64,000 nucleotides of DNA from Alitibacter langaaensis DSM 22999 (GCF_003096995.1 NZ_QENU01000003.1:124001-188000), one strand, 5' to 3'; counted from the stretch's first letter, positions 32,533 through 44,456 are shown. The notes: generated by a model from the letters alone, not told the origin. Made by a program: numbers and translations.

Positions 32533-33819
32533 ATGTCAAATTCGACCGCACTTTTTAACCGAGCTCAACAAGTTATCCCTGGTGGGGTGAACTCCCCAGT
32601 TCGCGCATTTAAAGGCGTGGGCGGCACGCCTGTGTTTATCCAAAAAGCAGCGGGGGCTTATATTACCGATACAGACGGTAAACAATATATTGACTATGTG
32701 GGCTCGTGGGGGCCAATGGTGTTAGGGCATAATCACCCTGCAATTATTGATGCCGTGTTGCAAGCGGTGCCTAATGGTTTAAGTTTTGGTGCGCCAACAG
32801 AAGGTGAAATCACCCTTGCCGAGTTGGTGTGCAAACTCATTCCATCAATCGAATTAGTGCGTATGGTCAGCTCTGGCACGGAAGCAACGATGTCGGCAAT
32901 TCGCCTTGCTCGTGGCTATACTCAACGTGACAAGATCATTAAATTTGAGGGCTGTTATCACGGCCACTCCGACAGCTTATTAGTGAAAGCAGGATCAGGC
33001 GCATTAACGCTTGGCCAGCCTAGTGGCCCTGGTGTGCCTGCCGATTTTGCAAAACATACCTTAACTTGTACTTACAACGATTTAGATTCCGTGAAACGAG
33101 TCTTTGAACAATATCCCGATGAAATCGCCTGCTTAATTGTTGAACCTGTTGCTGGGAATATGAACTGCATTCCGCCAAAAGCAGGGTTCTTGCAAGGTTT
33201 ACGCGATCTTTGCACCCAATATGGCACGGTATTCATTATTGACGAAGTGATGACAGGTTTCCGTGTGGCACTCGGCGGCGCACAATCTTACTACGGCGTG
33301 ACCCCAGATTTAACCTGCTTAGGCAAAATCATTGGTGGCGGTATGCCTGTGGGGGCGTTCGGCGGTAAACGTGAAATTATGGAATACATTGCGCCAACAG
33401 GTCCTGTTTACCAAGCGGGCACATTATCTGGCAACCCTATTGCTATGGCGGCTGGCTTAGCTTGCCTAACTGAATTATCAAAAGCAGGAAACGAAGAAAA
33501 ATTAGCCGCACAAACCAAAAAATTAGCTACGGGCTTGAAAGCTCTCGCAGATAAACATTCAGTCCCTCTTTGCGTGCAATATGTTGGCGGTATGTTTGGT
33601 TTATTCTTTACCGAACAGCAAGAAGTAAATAATTTCCAACAAGTGATGCAATGCGATGCGGCAAAATTCAATAAATTCTTCCATTTAATGCTTGAACAAG
33701 GCGTATATCTTGCTCCATCAGCATTTGAAGCAGGTTTTATGTCTCTCGCCCATTCTGATAAAGATATTGACCGCACTTTAGACGCTGCTGATAAGGCTTT
33801 TGCGGCATTGGCAAAATAA
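32533..33819 (+). CDS. hemL: Glutamate-1-semialdehyde 2,1-aminomutase HemL
   Basis: A 428-aa class III aminotransferase. Key segments are [18 protein letters not shown], the glycine-rich [23 protein letters not shown], and PLP lysine K265 in [14 protein letters not shown]. It makes 5-aminolevulinate, the first heme intermediate of the C5 route. The presence of a complete HemL suggests heme synthesis capacity, or an evolutionary remnant of it, since some Haemophilus lack the pathway. One uptake core is near its 3' end. nrdB follows after 31 nt. Confidence 0.95.
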   Translation: MSNSTALFNRAQQVIPGGVNSPVRAFKGVGGTPVFIQKAAGAYITDTDGKQYIDYVGSWGPMVLGHNHPAIIDAVLQAVPNGLSFGAPTEGEITLAELVCKLIPSIELVRMVSSGTEATMSAIRLARGYTQRDKIIKFEGCYHGHSDSLLVKAGSGALTLGQPSGPGVPADFAKHTLTCTYNDLDSVKRVFEQYPDEIACLIVEPVAGNMNCIPPKAGFLQGLRDLCTQYGTVFIIDEVMTGFRVALGGAQSYYGVTPDLTCLGKIIGGGMPVGAFGGKREIMEYIAPTGPVYQAGTLSGNPIAMAAGLACLTELSKAGNEEKLAAQTKKLATGLKALADKHSVPLCVQYVGGMFGLFFTEQQEVNNFQQVMQCDAAKFNKFFHLMLEQGVYLAPSAFEAGFMSLAHSDKDIDRTLDAADKAFAALAK

Positions 33820-33850
33820 CTGACTAATTTAATTTTATTAAGGATACTTT

Positions 33851-34981
33851 ATGGCATACACTACCTTTTCCCAAGTTAAAAATGATCAGCTAAAAGAACC
33901 GATGTTCTTCGGGCAAAATGTTAACGTTGCACGTTATGATCAGCAAAAATACGAAACCTTTGAAAAATTAATTGAAAAACAACTGTCTTTCTTCTGGCGT
34001 CCAGAAGAAGTTGATGTTTCGCAAGATCGTATTGACTACGCGGCATTGCCTGAACACGAAAAACATATTTTTATCAGTAACTTAAAATATCAAACCTTGC
34101 TAGATTCCATTCAAGGGCGCAGCCCAAATGTGGCGTTGCTGCCTTTGGTTTCCATTCCTGAATTAGAAACATGGATTGAAACTTGGACATTTAGCGAGAC
34201 TATCCACAGCCGTTCCTATACGCATATTATTCGTAATATCGTGAATGACCCATCAATCGTGTTTGATGATATTGTTACCAATGAAGAAATTATTAAACGC
34301 GCGAAAGATATTTCCGCTTATTACGATAATTTAATTCGTGATAGCCAATTATATAGCCTATACGGCGAAGGTACTTATACCGTTGACGGCAAAGAATGTT
34401 CTGTCAGTTTGCGTAATCTGAAAAAACAACTTTATCTCTGCTTAATGAGCGTCAATGCATTAGAAGCCATTCGTTTTTATGTTTCCTTTGCCTGCTCTTT
34501 CGCTTTTGCCGAACGCCAATTAATGGAAGGAAATGCTAAAATCATTAAATTTATCGCACGTGACGAAGCCTTACATTTAACCGGCACACAGCATATTTTA
34601 AATATTATGGCAGCAGGGCAAGACGATCCTGAAATGGCGGAAATTGCCGAAGAATGTAAGCAAGAAGCCTACGACTTATTCTTAGCGGCGGCAGAACAAG
34701 AAAAAGAATGGGCAAATTATCTATTTAAAGACGGCTCAATGATCGGCTTAAATAAAGATATTTTAGTGCAATATGTGGAATATATTACCAACATCCGTAT
34801 GCAGGCTGTGGGGCTTCCATTACCCTTTGAAACCCGTTCAAACCCAATTCCTTGGATTAACGCTTGGCTTGTGTCTGACAACGTGCAAGTCGCGCCACAA
34901 GAAGTGGAAGTGAGCTCTTATCTCGTGGGTCAAATTGATTCCAAAGTGGACACCAACGATTTTGGTGATTTTGATCTCTAA
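33851..34981 (+). CDS. nrdB: Class Ia ribonucleotide reductase small subunit NrdB
   Basis: A 376-aa R2 protein. Diiron ligands are in the conserved helices ([46 protein letters not shown]-type), and the C-terminal tail NDFGDFDL is the peptide that binds the large subunit. It holds the tyrosyl radical for deoxyribonucleotide synthesis. The large subunit gene nrdA, usually directly upstream, is replaced here by hemL, so the partner must lie elsewhere. Ribosome site AAGGA. Confidence 0.95.
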   Translation: MAYTTFSQVKNDQLKEPMFFGQNVNVARYDQQKYETFEKLIEKQLSFFWRPEEVDVSQDRIDYAALPEHEKHIFISNLKYQTLLDSIQGRSPNVALLPLVSIPELETWIETWTFSETIHSRSYTHIIRNIVNDPSIVFDDIVTNEEIIKRAKDISAYYDNLIRDSQLYSLYGEGTYTVDGKECSVSLRNLKKQLYLCLMSVNALEAIRFYVSFACSFAFAERQLMEGNAKIIKFIARDEALHLTGTQHILNIMAAGQDDPEMAEIAEECKQEAYDLFLAAAEQEKEWANYLFKDGSMIGLNKDILVQYVEYITNIRMQAVGLPLPFETRSNPIPWINAWLVSDNVQVAPQEVEVSSYLVGQIDSKVDTNDFGDFDL

Positions 34982-34995
34982 TTTCTAGCCCACAT

Positions 34996-35033
34996 AAGTG
35001 CGGTCAAAAAAATGAAAATTTTTGACCGCACTT
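34996..35033 (+). terminator. Inverted uptake-signal pair after nrdB
   Basis: AAGTGCGGTCAAAAA (34996-35010) pairs with TTTTTGACCGCACTT (35019-35033), a 15-bp perfect stem followed by TTATA. It should lower expression of yfaE relative to nrdB. Confidence 0.8.
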
Positions 35034-35119
35034 TTATACACTTTTCGATACTTTTCAAAGTATCACTTTCCAAGGCATCACTTTTCAATGCGTAACATTC
35101 TTTAGTGTCTATTAAAACT

Positions 35120-35377
35120 ATGAAGGTTTATCAGATTCATCTTAGCCAATCGCATCTCACGCTGGAACATAGTAACAGCACGTCTTTGCTTGAAACCCTT
35201 GAAAGCCATAATATTCATCACGAATACCAATGCCGTTCGGGCTATTGTGGCTCGTGTCGTGTAAAAATAAAAAAAGGCAAGGTATCCTATAAAGAATTGC
35301 CCCTTGCCTTTTTAAATCCGAATGAAATTTTATTATGCTGCTGCCAAGTCGAAGAAGATTTAGAAATCGAACTTTAA
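35120..35377 (+). CDS. yfaE: 2Fe-2S ferredoxin YfaE (NrdB radical maintenance)
   Basis: An 85-aa plant-type ferredoxin with the cluster pattern CRSGYCGSCRVK and a distal cysteine group (ILLCCCQVEED). YfaE reduces and reactivates the NrdB diiron centre, and the gene follows nrdB here as in E. coli. The start is set at MKVYQIHLSQ; an upstream GTG five codons earlier is in-frame but has no better ribosome site. Confidence 0.92.
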   Translation: MKVYQIHLSQSHLTLEHSNSTSLLETLESHNIHHEYQCRSGYCGSCRVKIKKGKVSYKELPLAFLNPNEILLCCCQVEEDLEIEL

Positions 35378-35468
35378 TGCCCAATCTCGCCTTTTCAGTC
35401 AAATACTGCGAATGCAATGTTTTCTATAAAATTTCTTCAAAATTGACCGCACTTTTGAATCAATCGCA

Positions 35469-36293
<825 letters not shown>

Positions 36294-36301
36294 CTATACG
36301 T

Positions 36302-36931
36302 CTAAACTGAAATTTCTGCTACGCCACTATAAACTAAAAACGCACCGAAACCTAAAAAAATCACACCTGCCGCATTATCAATATAACGGCTATATTGGCT
36401 ATAAAAACGTTTAGCGGCGGGACGAGAAAAGAGTAACGCCAGCGAATAGAAATAGATAAAAGTTTCTACCACAATAATCAGAAATGCCATCACCATGTGC
36501 CAAGTTTCAGTGATATTCACTAAAATTAACGACATCACGCTGGCAAAATACACCACGGCTTTCGCATTGGAAAGATTCACAAACAGCCCTTTCATGATCT
36601 CTTTTTTAATCGTTGTGCTTTGATTCATTTCCGTTTCCGTCATCGGCTGAAACACCACATTTTTACGACTTCTCGCCATTAAATAGCCTAGATACATTAA
36701 ATAGCCGCCCCCTAAAATCATAATAATGCCATGGGAAAGCGGCATCGTGGCAAACAATGTGGCTAACCCCAACATCGCAGCTAATGCCCAAAATGCGACG
36801 CCTAAGGTAATCCCAATCACGCCACAAACGGTATTGCGGTGGGAATTACTCGCCGCCATTCTAGTGACATAGAAAAAGTCAGGACCCGGCGTAATCAACC
36901 CGAAAAAATGAACGATAATTAAATTAATCAT
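36302..36931 (-). CDS. LysE/RhtB family amino acid exporter
   Basis: A 209-aa membrane protein with six segments. The family signature LITPGPDFFYVTRMAA (12-27) and GYLMYLGYLMARSR are present. Members export lysine, threonine or homoserine; the substrate is not predictable, though dapB downstream hints at diaminopimelate or lysine. It overlaps pgpA by 4 nt (ATGA). Confidence 0.88.
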   Translation of the reverse strand: MINLIIVHFFGLITPGPDFFYVTRMAASNSHRNTVCGVIGITLGVAFWALAAMLGLATLFATMPLSHGIIMILGGGYLMYLGYLMARSRKNVVFQPMTETEMNQSTTIKKEIMKGLFVNLSNAKAVVYFASVMSLILVNITETWHMVMAFLIIVVETFIYFYSLALLFSRPAAKRFYSQYSRYIDNAAGVIFLGFGAFLVYSGVAEISV

Positions 36932-37413
36932 AAAAATACTCGCAAGATCATGATCACAATGAAACCATACACGGCGGCAAGTATATCATCGATCATAATG
37001 CCAAAGCCGCTTTCTAATTTGGCATCCAACTGCCGAATGGGAAATGGCTTCCAAATATCAAATAAACGAAAAAGCACAAACGCAATCGCGCACCACAAAA
37101 AATTAACTTCGGGTATCGCAAGTAGGCAAAGCCATACGCCCACAAATTCATCCCAAACAATCGAGCCATGATCGTGTACGCCCATGTCTTTCGCCGTTTT
37201 GTGGCATAAATAGCAACCGATAAAGAATGAAAGTGCGGTCAAAATAACAAAAGAAATTTGCCCAAAGCAAGCAAGAAAGCTAGCCCCAAGTATCACACCG
37301 AGCAAACTTCCCCAAGTGCCGGGAGCAGGATGAATTAAGCCAGAGCCAAAGCCTAATGCGAGTAAATGGATTGGATTGGTTAACTTAAGGCGAGAAAGCG
37401 GATTTTCTGTCAT
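36928..37413 (-). CDS. pgpA: Phosphatidylglycerophosphatase A
   Basis: A 161-aa membrane protein with PgpA motifs FGSGLIHPAPGTWGS (19-33), DHGSIVWDEFVGVWL (76-90) and GFGIMIDDILAAVYG (137-151). It removes phosphate from the PgsA product to give phosphatidylglycerol. In many gammaproteobacteria thiL lies between nusB and pgpA; here only 62 bases containing a terminator remain. LysE follows with an ATGA overlap. Confidence 0.93.
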   Translation of the reverse strand: MTENPLSRLKLTNPIHLLALGFGSGLIHPAPGTWGSLLGVILGASFLACFGQISFVILTALSFFIGCYLCHKTAKDMGVHDHGSIVWDEFVGVWLCLLAIPEVNFLWCAIAFVLFRLFDIWKPFPIRQLDAKLESGFGIMIDDILAAVYGFIVIMILRVFL

Positions 37414-37432
37414 GAATTATTCTCAATAACAT

Positions 37433-37458
37433 AAAAAAAGGGTGCGTTTCCACGCACC
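37433..37458 (-). terminator. Terminator between nusB and pgpA
   Basis: GGTGCG (37441-37446) pairs with CGCACC (37453-37458); A run 37433-37439 gives the U run on the minus strand. Confidence 0.85.
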
Positions 37459-37475
37459 TGACTAATTATTTTACT

Positions 37476-37901
37476 CTATTTACGACCAAGAGAGGGTGCA
37501 ACTTTATCTAAAACACCATTGATATATTTATGGCTATCTTCAGCACCAAAGGTTTTCGCTACTTCAATGGCTTCATTAATAACCACTTTGTAAGGCACGT
37601 CCATTTCGTATTTTAGTTCATACACGGCTAAACGCAGGATCGCTTTTTCGATTGGCGTTAATTCCTCTGAACTACGATCTAGAAACTCAGCCATTGTGGC
37701 ATCGACTGCATCAATATTTGCCACCGTGTTGCGGAATAATTTACGAAAATATGGCGTATCAACACCTTTTAAATCTTGTTCCGTCACAAAATTTAATTCA
37801 ATTTCGGCCACATCATTTTGTGAAACATACCAAGAATAAAGTGCTTGCACAGCACATTCACGCGCACGACGGCGTGGACTAACTTTTTTCTGTGTCATCA
37901 T
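37476..37901 (-). CDS. nusB: Transcription antitermination factor NusB
   Basis: A 141-aa all-helical protein ([23 protein letters not shown] at the N-terminus; [51 protein letters not shown]). With NusE it binds boxA RNA and supports rRNA antitermination, and it could also act at the phage boxA at 6809. It follows ribH by one base, so the two are coupled. Confidence 0.96.
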   Translation of the reverse strand: MMTQKKVSPRRRARECAVQALYSWYVSQNDVAEIELNFVTEQDLKGVDTPYFRKLFRNTVANIDAVDATMAEFLDRSSEELTPIEKAILRLAVYELKYEMDVPYKVVINEAIEVAKTFGAEDSHKYINGVLDKVAPSLGRK

Positions 37902-37902
37902 A

Positions 37903-38376
37903 TTATGCTGCTTTAATTTGATCTAACAAATTTACCATTTCAAGCGCAACCAATGCTGCTTCCGCACCTTTATTACCCGCTTTTGTGCCTGCACGCTCAA
38001 TCGCTTGTTCAATATTTTCTGTGGTCAATACGCCAAATGCTACAGGAATATCTGAATTTAATGCCACATTGCCTAAACCACTACTTGCTTCGCCAGCAAC
38101 ATATTCAAAGTGTGCTGTACCGCCACGAATCACGGTGCCTAATGCAACGATTGCATCAAATTTTTTAGAATCGGCTAAACGGCGAACGGCTAATGGTAAC
38201 TCATACGCACCTGGGACTTTGACTAATGTGATATTTTCATCTTTCACTTGACCTATGCGTTTTAATGCATCAACAGCGCCATCGACAAGGCTATCATTGA
38301 TAAATTGATTAAAACGCGCGACAACTACGGCAATTTTTGCATTTGGTGCAGCTAATTGACCTTCTAAAACTTGCAT
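37903..38376 (-). CDS. ribH: 6,7-dimethyl-8-ribityllumazine synthase RibH
   Basis: A 157-aa subunit with the substrate motifs [29 protein letters not shown] and [18 protein letters not shown] (with the catalytic His). It makes the riboflavin precursor lumazine in a 60-subunit or pentameric shell. It is followed by nusB, an order common in gammaproteobacteria. Confidence 0.96.
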   Translation of the reverse strand: MQVLEGQLAAPNAKIAVVVARFNQFINDSLVDGAVDALKRIGQVKDENITLVKVPGAYELPLAVRRLADSKKFDAIVALGTVIRGGTAHFEYVAGEASSGLGNVALNSDIPVAFGVLTTENIEQAIERAGTKAGNKGAEAALVALEMVNLLDQIKAA

Positions 38377-38486
38377 AATATTTCCTTAAACTGAATGGGA
38401 TAAATCAGCGTGAATTCTAGCATAAAAAAACCGTTCTATCAGCTTGTTTATGTCAGATAAATCATCTCTTTATAAGAGAAAATGAA

Positions 38487-38510
38487 ACGCCACGAAAATT
38501 TCCGTGGCGT
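38487..38510 (-). terminator. Terminator after sspB
   Basis: ACGCCACG (38487-38494) pairs with CGTGGCGT (38503-38510), followed on the minus strand by a short U-rich stretch. Confidence 0.8.
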
Positions 38511-38524
38511 CTTTTAAAATAGAG

Positions 38525-38980
38525 TTATTTGATAATGCGCAAATGGGAAGCCGATTTACTCGCTGTGCCAGAATTTTTAGGCTTATCCACTAAATCTTTC
38601 GATTTTTTAACCGCACTTTGAGCGGGTTCTGCCGAAGTATGCTCTAGCTCATCATAATAGCTTTCTGGCTCAAACATCACGCCATCGCCATTTTCACGTG
38701 CATAAATCGCAATTGCTGCGCCCATAGGAATATACAAGTTACGAGGAATGCCCTGAAAACGTGCGCTAAATTCCACAGCATCATTGCCTAATGAAAGATT
38801 TCCCACTGCACTTGGCGATAGGTTTAGCACGATTTGTCCGTCTTTCACATAATCTTGCGGCACATCTACGCCATAATAGGTCGCATCAACAACCAAATAA
38901 GGCGTTAAATTATTATCAAGCAACCAATCATAATAGGCGCGTAATAAATAAGGGCGTTTTGGTGAAGATTTAAATTCCAT
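38525..38980 (-). CDS. sspB: ClpXP adaptor SspB
   Basis: A 151-aa protein with the ssrA-binding domain (SSPKRPYLLRAYYDWLLDNNLTPYL, FSARFQGIPRNLYIPMGAAIAIYARENG) and a flexible tail ending in SHLRIIK, the ClpX-binding motif. It delivers ssrA-tagged stalled proteins to ClpXP. Its ATG overlaps the sspA stop (TAATG), so they are coupled. Confidence 0.95.
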   Translation of the reverse strand: MEFKSSPKRPYLLRAYYDWLLDNNLTPYLVVDATYYGVDVPQDYVKDGQIVLNLSPSAVGNLSLGNDAVEFSARFQGIPRNLYIPMGAAIAIYARENGDGVMFEPESYYDELEHTSAEPAQSAVKKSKDLVDKPKNSGTASKSASHLRIIK

Positions 38981-39618
38981 TATTTTTCATCCATAACGTG
39001 TTTCGGCGCTGCACTACCGATAGATTGTAAGAATGAATCACGATTAAAAATGCGTTCCATATAACCATTAATCGCCTTGCTGCCTGCGCCAGTGAAAGTA
39101 ACGCCAAGCTCTTTCATACGCCATAATAATGGTGCGATATAGCAATCCACCAAACTAAACTCTTCGCTCATAAAATAAGGCATTTGTGAAAAAATTGGCG
39201 CAATCGCTAATATTTCTTCTTTCAACTGTTTTAGAGCTTCTGCACGCTCAGCCTCTGTGCCATTTTCTGCTTTAGCCAACGTTGGGTACCAATCTTGCTC
39301 AATGCGCAACATTAAGGTACGGCTTTTACCGCGTGAAACAGGATAAACGGGCATTAATGGTGGATGCGGAAAACGTTCATCTAAATATTCCATAATGATG
39401 CGCGATGTAAATAACACTAAATCACGATCCACTAAAGTCGGAAGCGTACCATATGGGTTCAATTCCATTAAATCTTCGGGTACTGCATGCGGATCGACAT
39501 TTTCCGTTTCGTAAGCAACACCTTTTTCTGCTAAAACAATACGCACCTGATGGCAATAAATATCTGATTTATTAGAAAAAAGTGTCATTATTGAACGTTT
39601 ATTTGCCGCACTAGTCAT
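38980..39618 (-). CDS. sspA: Stringent starvation protein SspA
   Basis: A 212-aa glutathione S-transferase-fold protein (NKSDIYCHQVRIVLAEKGVAYE; MELNPYGTLPTLVDRDL; LFTSRIIMEYLDERFPHPPL). It binds RNA polymerase and aids survival in starvation and acid. Starting residues MTSAANKRS match family members. sspB follows in the same transcript. Confidence 0.95.
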   Translation of the reverse strand: MTSAANKRSIMTLFSNKSDIYCHQVRIVLAEKGVAYETENVDPHAVPEDLMELNPYGTLPTLVDRDLVLFTSRIIMEYLDERFPHPPLMPVYPVSRGKSRTLMLRIEQDWYPTLAKAENGTEAERAEALKQLKEEILAIAPIFSQMPYFMSEEFSLVDCYIAPLLWRMKELGVTFTGAGSKAINGYMERIFNRDSFLQSIGSAAPKHVMDEK

Positions 39619-39788
39619 CTATTCCTCCGCTGACGTAAATGCATTTACAGTCTAACTACCCGACTGTATTTTATATAAATTTTAGAGTTAAAAAACGCGT
39701 CTATTTTACCATAAACCCTATAGCGATTTTCAACCCCTAAGCAGATTTTTATTCAAATTTGAAATAAAAAGCTGAAAAAAGATAAAAA

Positions 39789-39814
39789 AATTGCAGCCCA
39801 AAAGGACTGCAATT
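39789..39814 (-). terminator. Terminator of the rplM-rpsI operon
   Basis: AATTGCAGCC (39789-39798) pairs with GGACTGCAATT (39804-39814) with one mismatch; A run upstream gives a U run on the minus strand. Confidence 0.8.
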
Positions 39815-39840
39815 TCTCGAATATAAACGAAAATATAAAA

Positions 39841-40236
39841 TTAACGTTTTGAGTATTGTGGACGACGACGTGCTTTGTGTAAACCCACTTTTTTACGTTC
39901 AACGCGGCGAGCATCGCGAGTTACGAAGCCTGCTGCACGTAATGCTGGACGTAAAGACTCATCATATTCCATTAACGCACGTGTAATACCGTGACGGATT
40001 GCACCAGCTTGACCTGAAATACCACCACCTTTAACTGTGATGTATAAGTCTAATTTTTCTGTTAACTCAACTAATTCTAAAGGTTGACGAACGATCATAC
40101 GTGAAGTTTCACGACCGAAGTAAACATCTAAAGAACGTTGGTTAATGGTGATATTACCGTTGCCCGGTTTGATAAATACACGAGCTGAAGAGCTTTTGCG
40201 GCGACCTGTGCCGTAGTTTTGATTTGCTGCTGTCAT
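39841..40236 (-). CDS. rpsI: Ribosomal protein S9
   Basis: A 131-aa protein, complete, with N-terminal [18 protein letters not shown] and the C-terminal tail [17 protein letters not shown] that reaches the ribosomal P site. It follows rplM after 15 bases in the universal L13-S9 operon. Confidence 0.98.
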   Translation of the reverse strand: MTAANQNYGTGRRKSSSARVFIKPGNGNITINQRSLDVYFGRETSRMIVRQPLELVELTEKLDLYITVKGGGISGQAGAIRHGITRALMEYDESLRPALRAAGFVTRDARRVERKKVGLHKARRRPQYSKR

Positions 40237-40251
40237 TTTAGTGCTCCGTGA

Positions 40252-40826
<575 letters not shown>

Positions 40827-40983
40827 CACAGAACGCTTGAAAAATGCCAGTTTTTTGCGCAAAAAACTTTGCAAAATTAGACCGCACTTTTGAACATCAG
40901 ATTTTTCTTATACATATCCGTGAAAACCTGCTGTTATCCTAAATAAAACACTTTTCTTTTTAACAAAAAACGTTATCATATTT

Positions 40984-40999
40984 CGCACTTTAAAGTGCG
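40984..40999. repeat. Back-to-back uptake signals forming a perfect palindrome
   Basis: CGCACTTTAAAGTGCG: two inverted uptake cores overlap in a 16-bp palindrome with no loop, so it is unlikely to be a terminator but may cruciform or act as a dual uptake site. Confidence 0.7.
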
Positions 41000-41028
41000 G
41001 TCAATTTAGCCATAGTTTAAAGAAACCT

Positions 41029-41082
41029 ATCTCAGCCAGCTTCCTGCTGGGGAAAGATAAAAAAGCTGAAACGCTTTTTTTA
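41029..41082 (+). ncRNA. Hairpin plus terminator upstream of dat: possible small RNA end
   Basis: ATCT...CCAGC-TTCCT-GCTGG...AGAT (41029-41058) is followed by AAAAAGC-TGAAAC-GCTTTTTT (about 41060-41080). This looks like the 3' end of a short transcript. No family is recognised; 6S RNA features were looked for and not found. Confidence 0.4.
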
Positions 41083-41092
41083 ATAAGTAGCG

Positions 41093-41170
41093 AGTCAAAT
41101 GCCCCATGACATATGTTCTTTTAGGAACAATAGCCCTGGCTTCTTCGCAAGGCACCCGACTTATTTTTTT
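41093..41170 (+). promoter_or_regulatory. Structured leader with terminator-like end before dat-ddc
   Basis: AGTC-AAA-TGCC (41093-41103) faces GGCA-CCC-GACT (41151-41161), two short stems with a 3x3 internal loop, enclosing a TGTTC / GAACA hairpin (41114-41129), and is followed by a T-rich run to 41170. It sits 27 bases before the dat ATG. It could be an attenuator or riboswitch-like element; the ligand is unknown. Confidence 0.45.
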
Positions 41171-41197
41171 CACCTCAATTAGAAGGTTTTAATCAAA

Positions 41198-42562
41198 ATG
41201 ACAATTACCACTCCTGTAAAAGCAGTTCTCGCATCAAACAAACATTTCTTAGATCGCCAAGATCAAATGGAATCAAATGTTCGTAGTTACCCTCGCAAAT
41301 TACCTTTTGCTTATGCAAGCGCACAAGGTTGCTGGGTTACTGACGTTGAGGGCAACAAATACCTCGACTTCCTTGCGGGCGCAGGAACTCTTGCATTAGG
41401 GCACAATCACCCTGTATTAATGCAATCAATCAAAGACGTTTTAGAAAGCGGTTTGCCGTTGCATACCCTTGATTTAACTACCCCATTAAAAGATGCATTC
41501 ACAGAAGAATTACTTTCGTTCTTCCCAAAAGATCAATACATTCTTCAATTTACTGGTCCATCAGGCGCAGATGCTAACGAAGCCGCAATTAAATTAGCCA
41601 AAACCTATACAGGCCGTGGCAATGTGATCGCATTCTCAGGGGGCTTCCACGGCATGACTCACGGCGCGTTATCATTAACAGGTAACCTCGGCGCAAAAAA
41701 TGCGGTACAAAACTTAATGGCTGGCGTGCAATTTATGCCCTATCCACATGAATATCGTTGCCCGTTTGGCATTGGTGGCGAAGCGGGTGCCAAAGCGGTT
41801 GAACGCTATTTTGAAAACTTTATCGAAGATGTGGAAAGCGGCGTAGTGAAACCTGCTGCAGTTATTTTAGAAGCCATTCAAGGCGAAGGCGGCGTGGTGC
41901 CTGCCCCAATCAGTTTCTTACAAAAAGTGCGTGAAGTCACCAAAAAACACGGCATTTTAATGATCGTGGACGAAGTTCAAGCGGGCTTCTGCCGTTCGGG
42001 TAAAATGTTTGCCTTTGAACACGCAGGAATTGAGCCAGATATCGTGGTGATGTCCAAAGCCGTTGGCGGATCATTGCCATTAGCCGTATTAGCAATTCGT
42101 AAAGAATTTGACGCTTGGCAGCCTGCAGGCCACACAGGAACCTTCCGCGGCAACCAATTAGCGATGGCAACAGGCTACGCTTCATTAAAAATTATGCGTG
42201 AAGAAAACTTAGCCCAAAATGCGCAAGATCGCGGTGAATACTTAACTCGCGCATTACGCGAATTAAGCAAAGAATACCCATGCATCGGCAATGTCCGTGG
42301 TCGCGGCTTAATGATGGGGATCGACATCGTTGATGAGCGCAAACCACAAGATGCCACAGGCGCCTATCCGCAAGACGCTGAATTGGCGGTAGCAATCCAA
42401 AAAGCCTGCTTCAATAATAAATTATTATTAGAGCGTGGCGGCCGTAATGGCAACGTGGTGCGTGTACTTTGTGCGGTAAATATCAACCAAGCGGAATGTG
42501 AAGAATTTATTAAACGCTTCAAACAATCTGTGGCGGACGCAATCAAAGCAGTACGCGGCTAA
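41198..42562 (+). CDS. dat: Diaminobutyrate-2-oxoglutarate aminotransferase
   Basis: A 454-aa class III aminotransferase: [43 protein letters not shown] lysine in [14 protein letters not shown]. It makes L-2,4-diaminobutyrate from aspartate semialdehyde, feeding the decarboxylase encoded next for 1,3-diaminopropane. This pair is typical of Haemophilus and Acinetobacter. Ribosome site AGAAGG. The structured leader upstream suggests regulated expression. Confidence 0.93.
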   Translation: MTITTPVKAVLASNKHFLDRQDQMESNVRSYPRKLPFAYASAQGCWVTDVEGNKYLDFLAGAGTLALGHNHPVLMQSIKDVLESGLPLHTLDLTTPLKDAFTEELLSFFPKDQYILQFTGPSGADANEAAIKLAKTYTGRGNVIAFSGGFHGMTHGALSLTGNLGAKNAVQNLMAGVQFMPYPHEYRCPFGIGGEAGAKAVERYFENFIEDVESGVVKPAAVILEAIQGEGGVVPAPISFLQKVREVTKKHGILMIVDEVQAGFCRSGKMFAFEHAGIEPDIVVMSKAVGGSLPLAVLAIRKEFDAWQPAGHTGTFRGNQLAMATGYASLKIMREENLAQNAQDRGEYLTRALRELSKEYPCIGNVRGRGLMMGIDIVDERKPQDATGAYPQDAELAVAIQKACFNNKLLLERGGRNGNVVRVLCAVNINQAECEEFIKRFKQSVADAIKAVRG

Positions 42563-42568
42563 TGACAA

Positions 42569-42648
42569 AAGTGCGGTCAAAAATCATTAAATTTCATGAT
42601 TTTGATGAGATTTCAAGATAAAAAATACGCAAAATTGACCGCACTTTT
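42569..42648 (+). repeat. Inverted uptake signals between dat and ddc
   Basis: AAGTGCGGTCA (42569-42579) and TTGACCGCACTTTT (42635-42648) can pair across about 55 bases, with an inner AAATCATTAAATTTCATGATTT hairpin in between. Confidence 0.6.
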
Positions 42649-42711
42649 ACTCAATTTATGACGAGCTCGAACATCGAGTTCGTGTTTTTTTTCGATGATG
42701 AGAAATTCCAA

Positions 42712-44247
42712 ATGGCAGATATTTCAAAACACAGACAATCGCTTTTTTGCAACGATCCGCAATCTATCGCGGATTACGAAAATGCAATGCATAAGGCAGT
42801 GCAAGCGGTAAGTGCTTGGCTCAAAAATGACAAAATGTACACAGGCGGCTCAATTAAGCAAATGCGTGCGTTGATTGATGGTTTTCATCCGTCAAAACAA
42901 GGCGTAGGCGTGCAACAATCCCTTGAGCATTTGGTGGAAATTTTCTTGAAGCCCAGCCTTAAAGTACACCACCCCCACTCCCTTGCGCACTTACACTGCC
43001 CAACAATGGTCACCAGCCAAATCGCGGAAGTGTTAATCAACGCAACGAACCAATCTATGGACTCTTGGGATCAAAGCCCCGCAGGGTCGATTATGGAAGA
43101 ACATTTAATTGATTGGTTGCGCCAAAAAGTCGGCTATGGCAAAGGCACATCAGGCGTGTTTACTTCTGGTGGTACGCAGTCAAATTTAATGGGCGTATTG
43201 CTTGCTCGTGATTGGGCGATTGCGAAACACTGGAAAAATGAAGATGGCTCAGAATGGTCGGTGCAACGTGATGGTATCCCTGCTGATGCGTTGAAAAAGG
43301 TAAAAGTAGTTTGCTCTGAAAACGCGCACTTCTCCGTGCAAAAAAATATGGCAATGATGGGAATGGGTTTCCAATCCGTGGTGACCGTGCCGTGCAACCA
43401 GAACGCGCAAATGGATGTTGTGGCATTGGAAAAAACACTGGCTGAGTTGAATGCTCAAGGCAAAGTTGTGGCTTGTGTGGTGGCAACGGCTGGAACTACG
43501 GATGCTGGCGCAATCGATCCCTTAAAAGAAATTCGTGCGATAACCAAAAAATTTGGCGCATGGCTGCACGTTGATGCGGCTTGGGGCGGGGCTTTGTTGC
43601 TTTCTAAGGATTTCCGTCATTTCTTAGACGGCATTGAAGAAACTGATTCGGTCACATTAGATTTCCACAAACATTTCTTCCAAAGCATTTCCTGCGGCGC
43701 ATTCTTGCTGAAAGATGAAACCAACTATCGTTTTATCGATTACAAAGCAGATTATCTCAACTCAGAATATGACGAACAACACGGCGTGCCAAATTTAGTG
43801 GCAAAATCATTGCAAACCACCCGCCGTTTTGACGCATTAAAATTATGGTTTACCGTAGAAGCCTTAGGCGAAGATCTGTACGCTTCAATGATTGACCACG
43901 GCGTGAAATTAACGCAACAAGTGGAAAGCTATATTAATGCCACTGACGAGTTAGAAATGCTGGTTCCAAGCCAATTTGCTTCGGTGTTATTCCGTGTGGT
44001 GCCACAAGGCTATCCTGCAGAATTTATCGATGCATTAAACCAAAACGTTGCAGACGAGCTGTTCGCGCGTGGCGAAGCTAATATTGGTGTCACCAAAGTA
44101 GGCGACAAACAATCCCTTAAGATGACTACCTTAAGCCCGATTGCAACGCTAGAAAATGTGAAAACCTTGCTCGATCAAGTGCTAAGCGAAGCAAATCGCA
44201 TTAAAGACAGCATTGCAAATGGCAGTTATGTTCCGCCGATTGATTAA
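42712..44247 (+). CDS. ddc: L-2,4-diaminobutyrate decarboxylase
   Basis: A 511-aa PLP decarboxylase of the group II type. PLP lysine is in [31 protein letters not shown] carries the aspartate, and [16 protein letters not shown] the phosphate site. It forms 1,3-diaminopropane. I start at [10 protein letters not shown], which gives the length I expect for Haemophilus Ddc, not at the frame's first ATG at 42658. Confidence 0.94.
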   Translation: MADISKHRQSLFCNDPQSIADYENAMHKAVQAVSAWLKNDKMYTGGSIKQMRALIDGFHPSKQGVGVQQSLEHLVEIFLKPSLKVHHPHSLAHLHCPTMVTSQIAEVLINATNQSMDSWDQSPAGSIMEEHLIDWLRQKVGYGKGTSGVFTSGGTQSNLMGVLLARDWAIAKHWKNEDGSEWSVQRDGIPADALKKVKVVCSENAHFSVQKNMAMMGMGFQSVVTVPCNQNAQMDVVALEKTLAELNAQGKVVACVVATAGTTDAGAIDPLKEIRAITKKFGAWLHVDAAWGGALLLSKDFRHFLDGIEETDSVTLDFHKHFFQSISCGAFLLKDETNYRFIDYKADYLNSEYDEQHGVPNLVAKSLQTTRRFDALKLWFTVEALGEDLYASMIDHGVKLTQQVESYINATDELEMLVPSQFASVLFRVVPQGYPAEFIDALNQNVADELFARGEANIGVTKVGDKQSLKMTTLSPIATLENVKTLLDQVLSEANRIKDSIANGSYVPPID

Positions 44248-44456
44248 AATCTCTTAAAATTTGACCGCACTTTTTAAATGCCTTAGATGTTTTAGATGTC
44301 TGAAATAATCTCAATGGCTTGGCGCAAAGTGCGGTCATTTTTATCAACAAATGTGATCCAATGCACACTTTCAACAAGTCTGACAAGACTTTGCACCGAA
44401 TTAACGCTATGATAACGCGGTATAACAATAAAACTCGAAAGATGTAAGGAGTCATT

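Noticed and set aside
41015-41180. Possible 6S RNA upstream of dat
   Set aside because: The central open-bubble layout and the conserved 3' half of gammaproteobacterial 6S RNA are not present; only local hairpins and terminators are seen.
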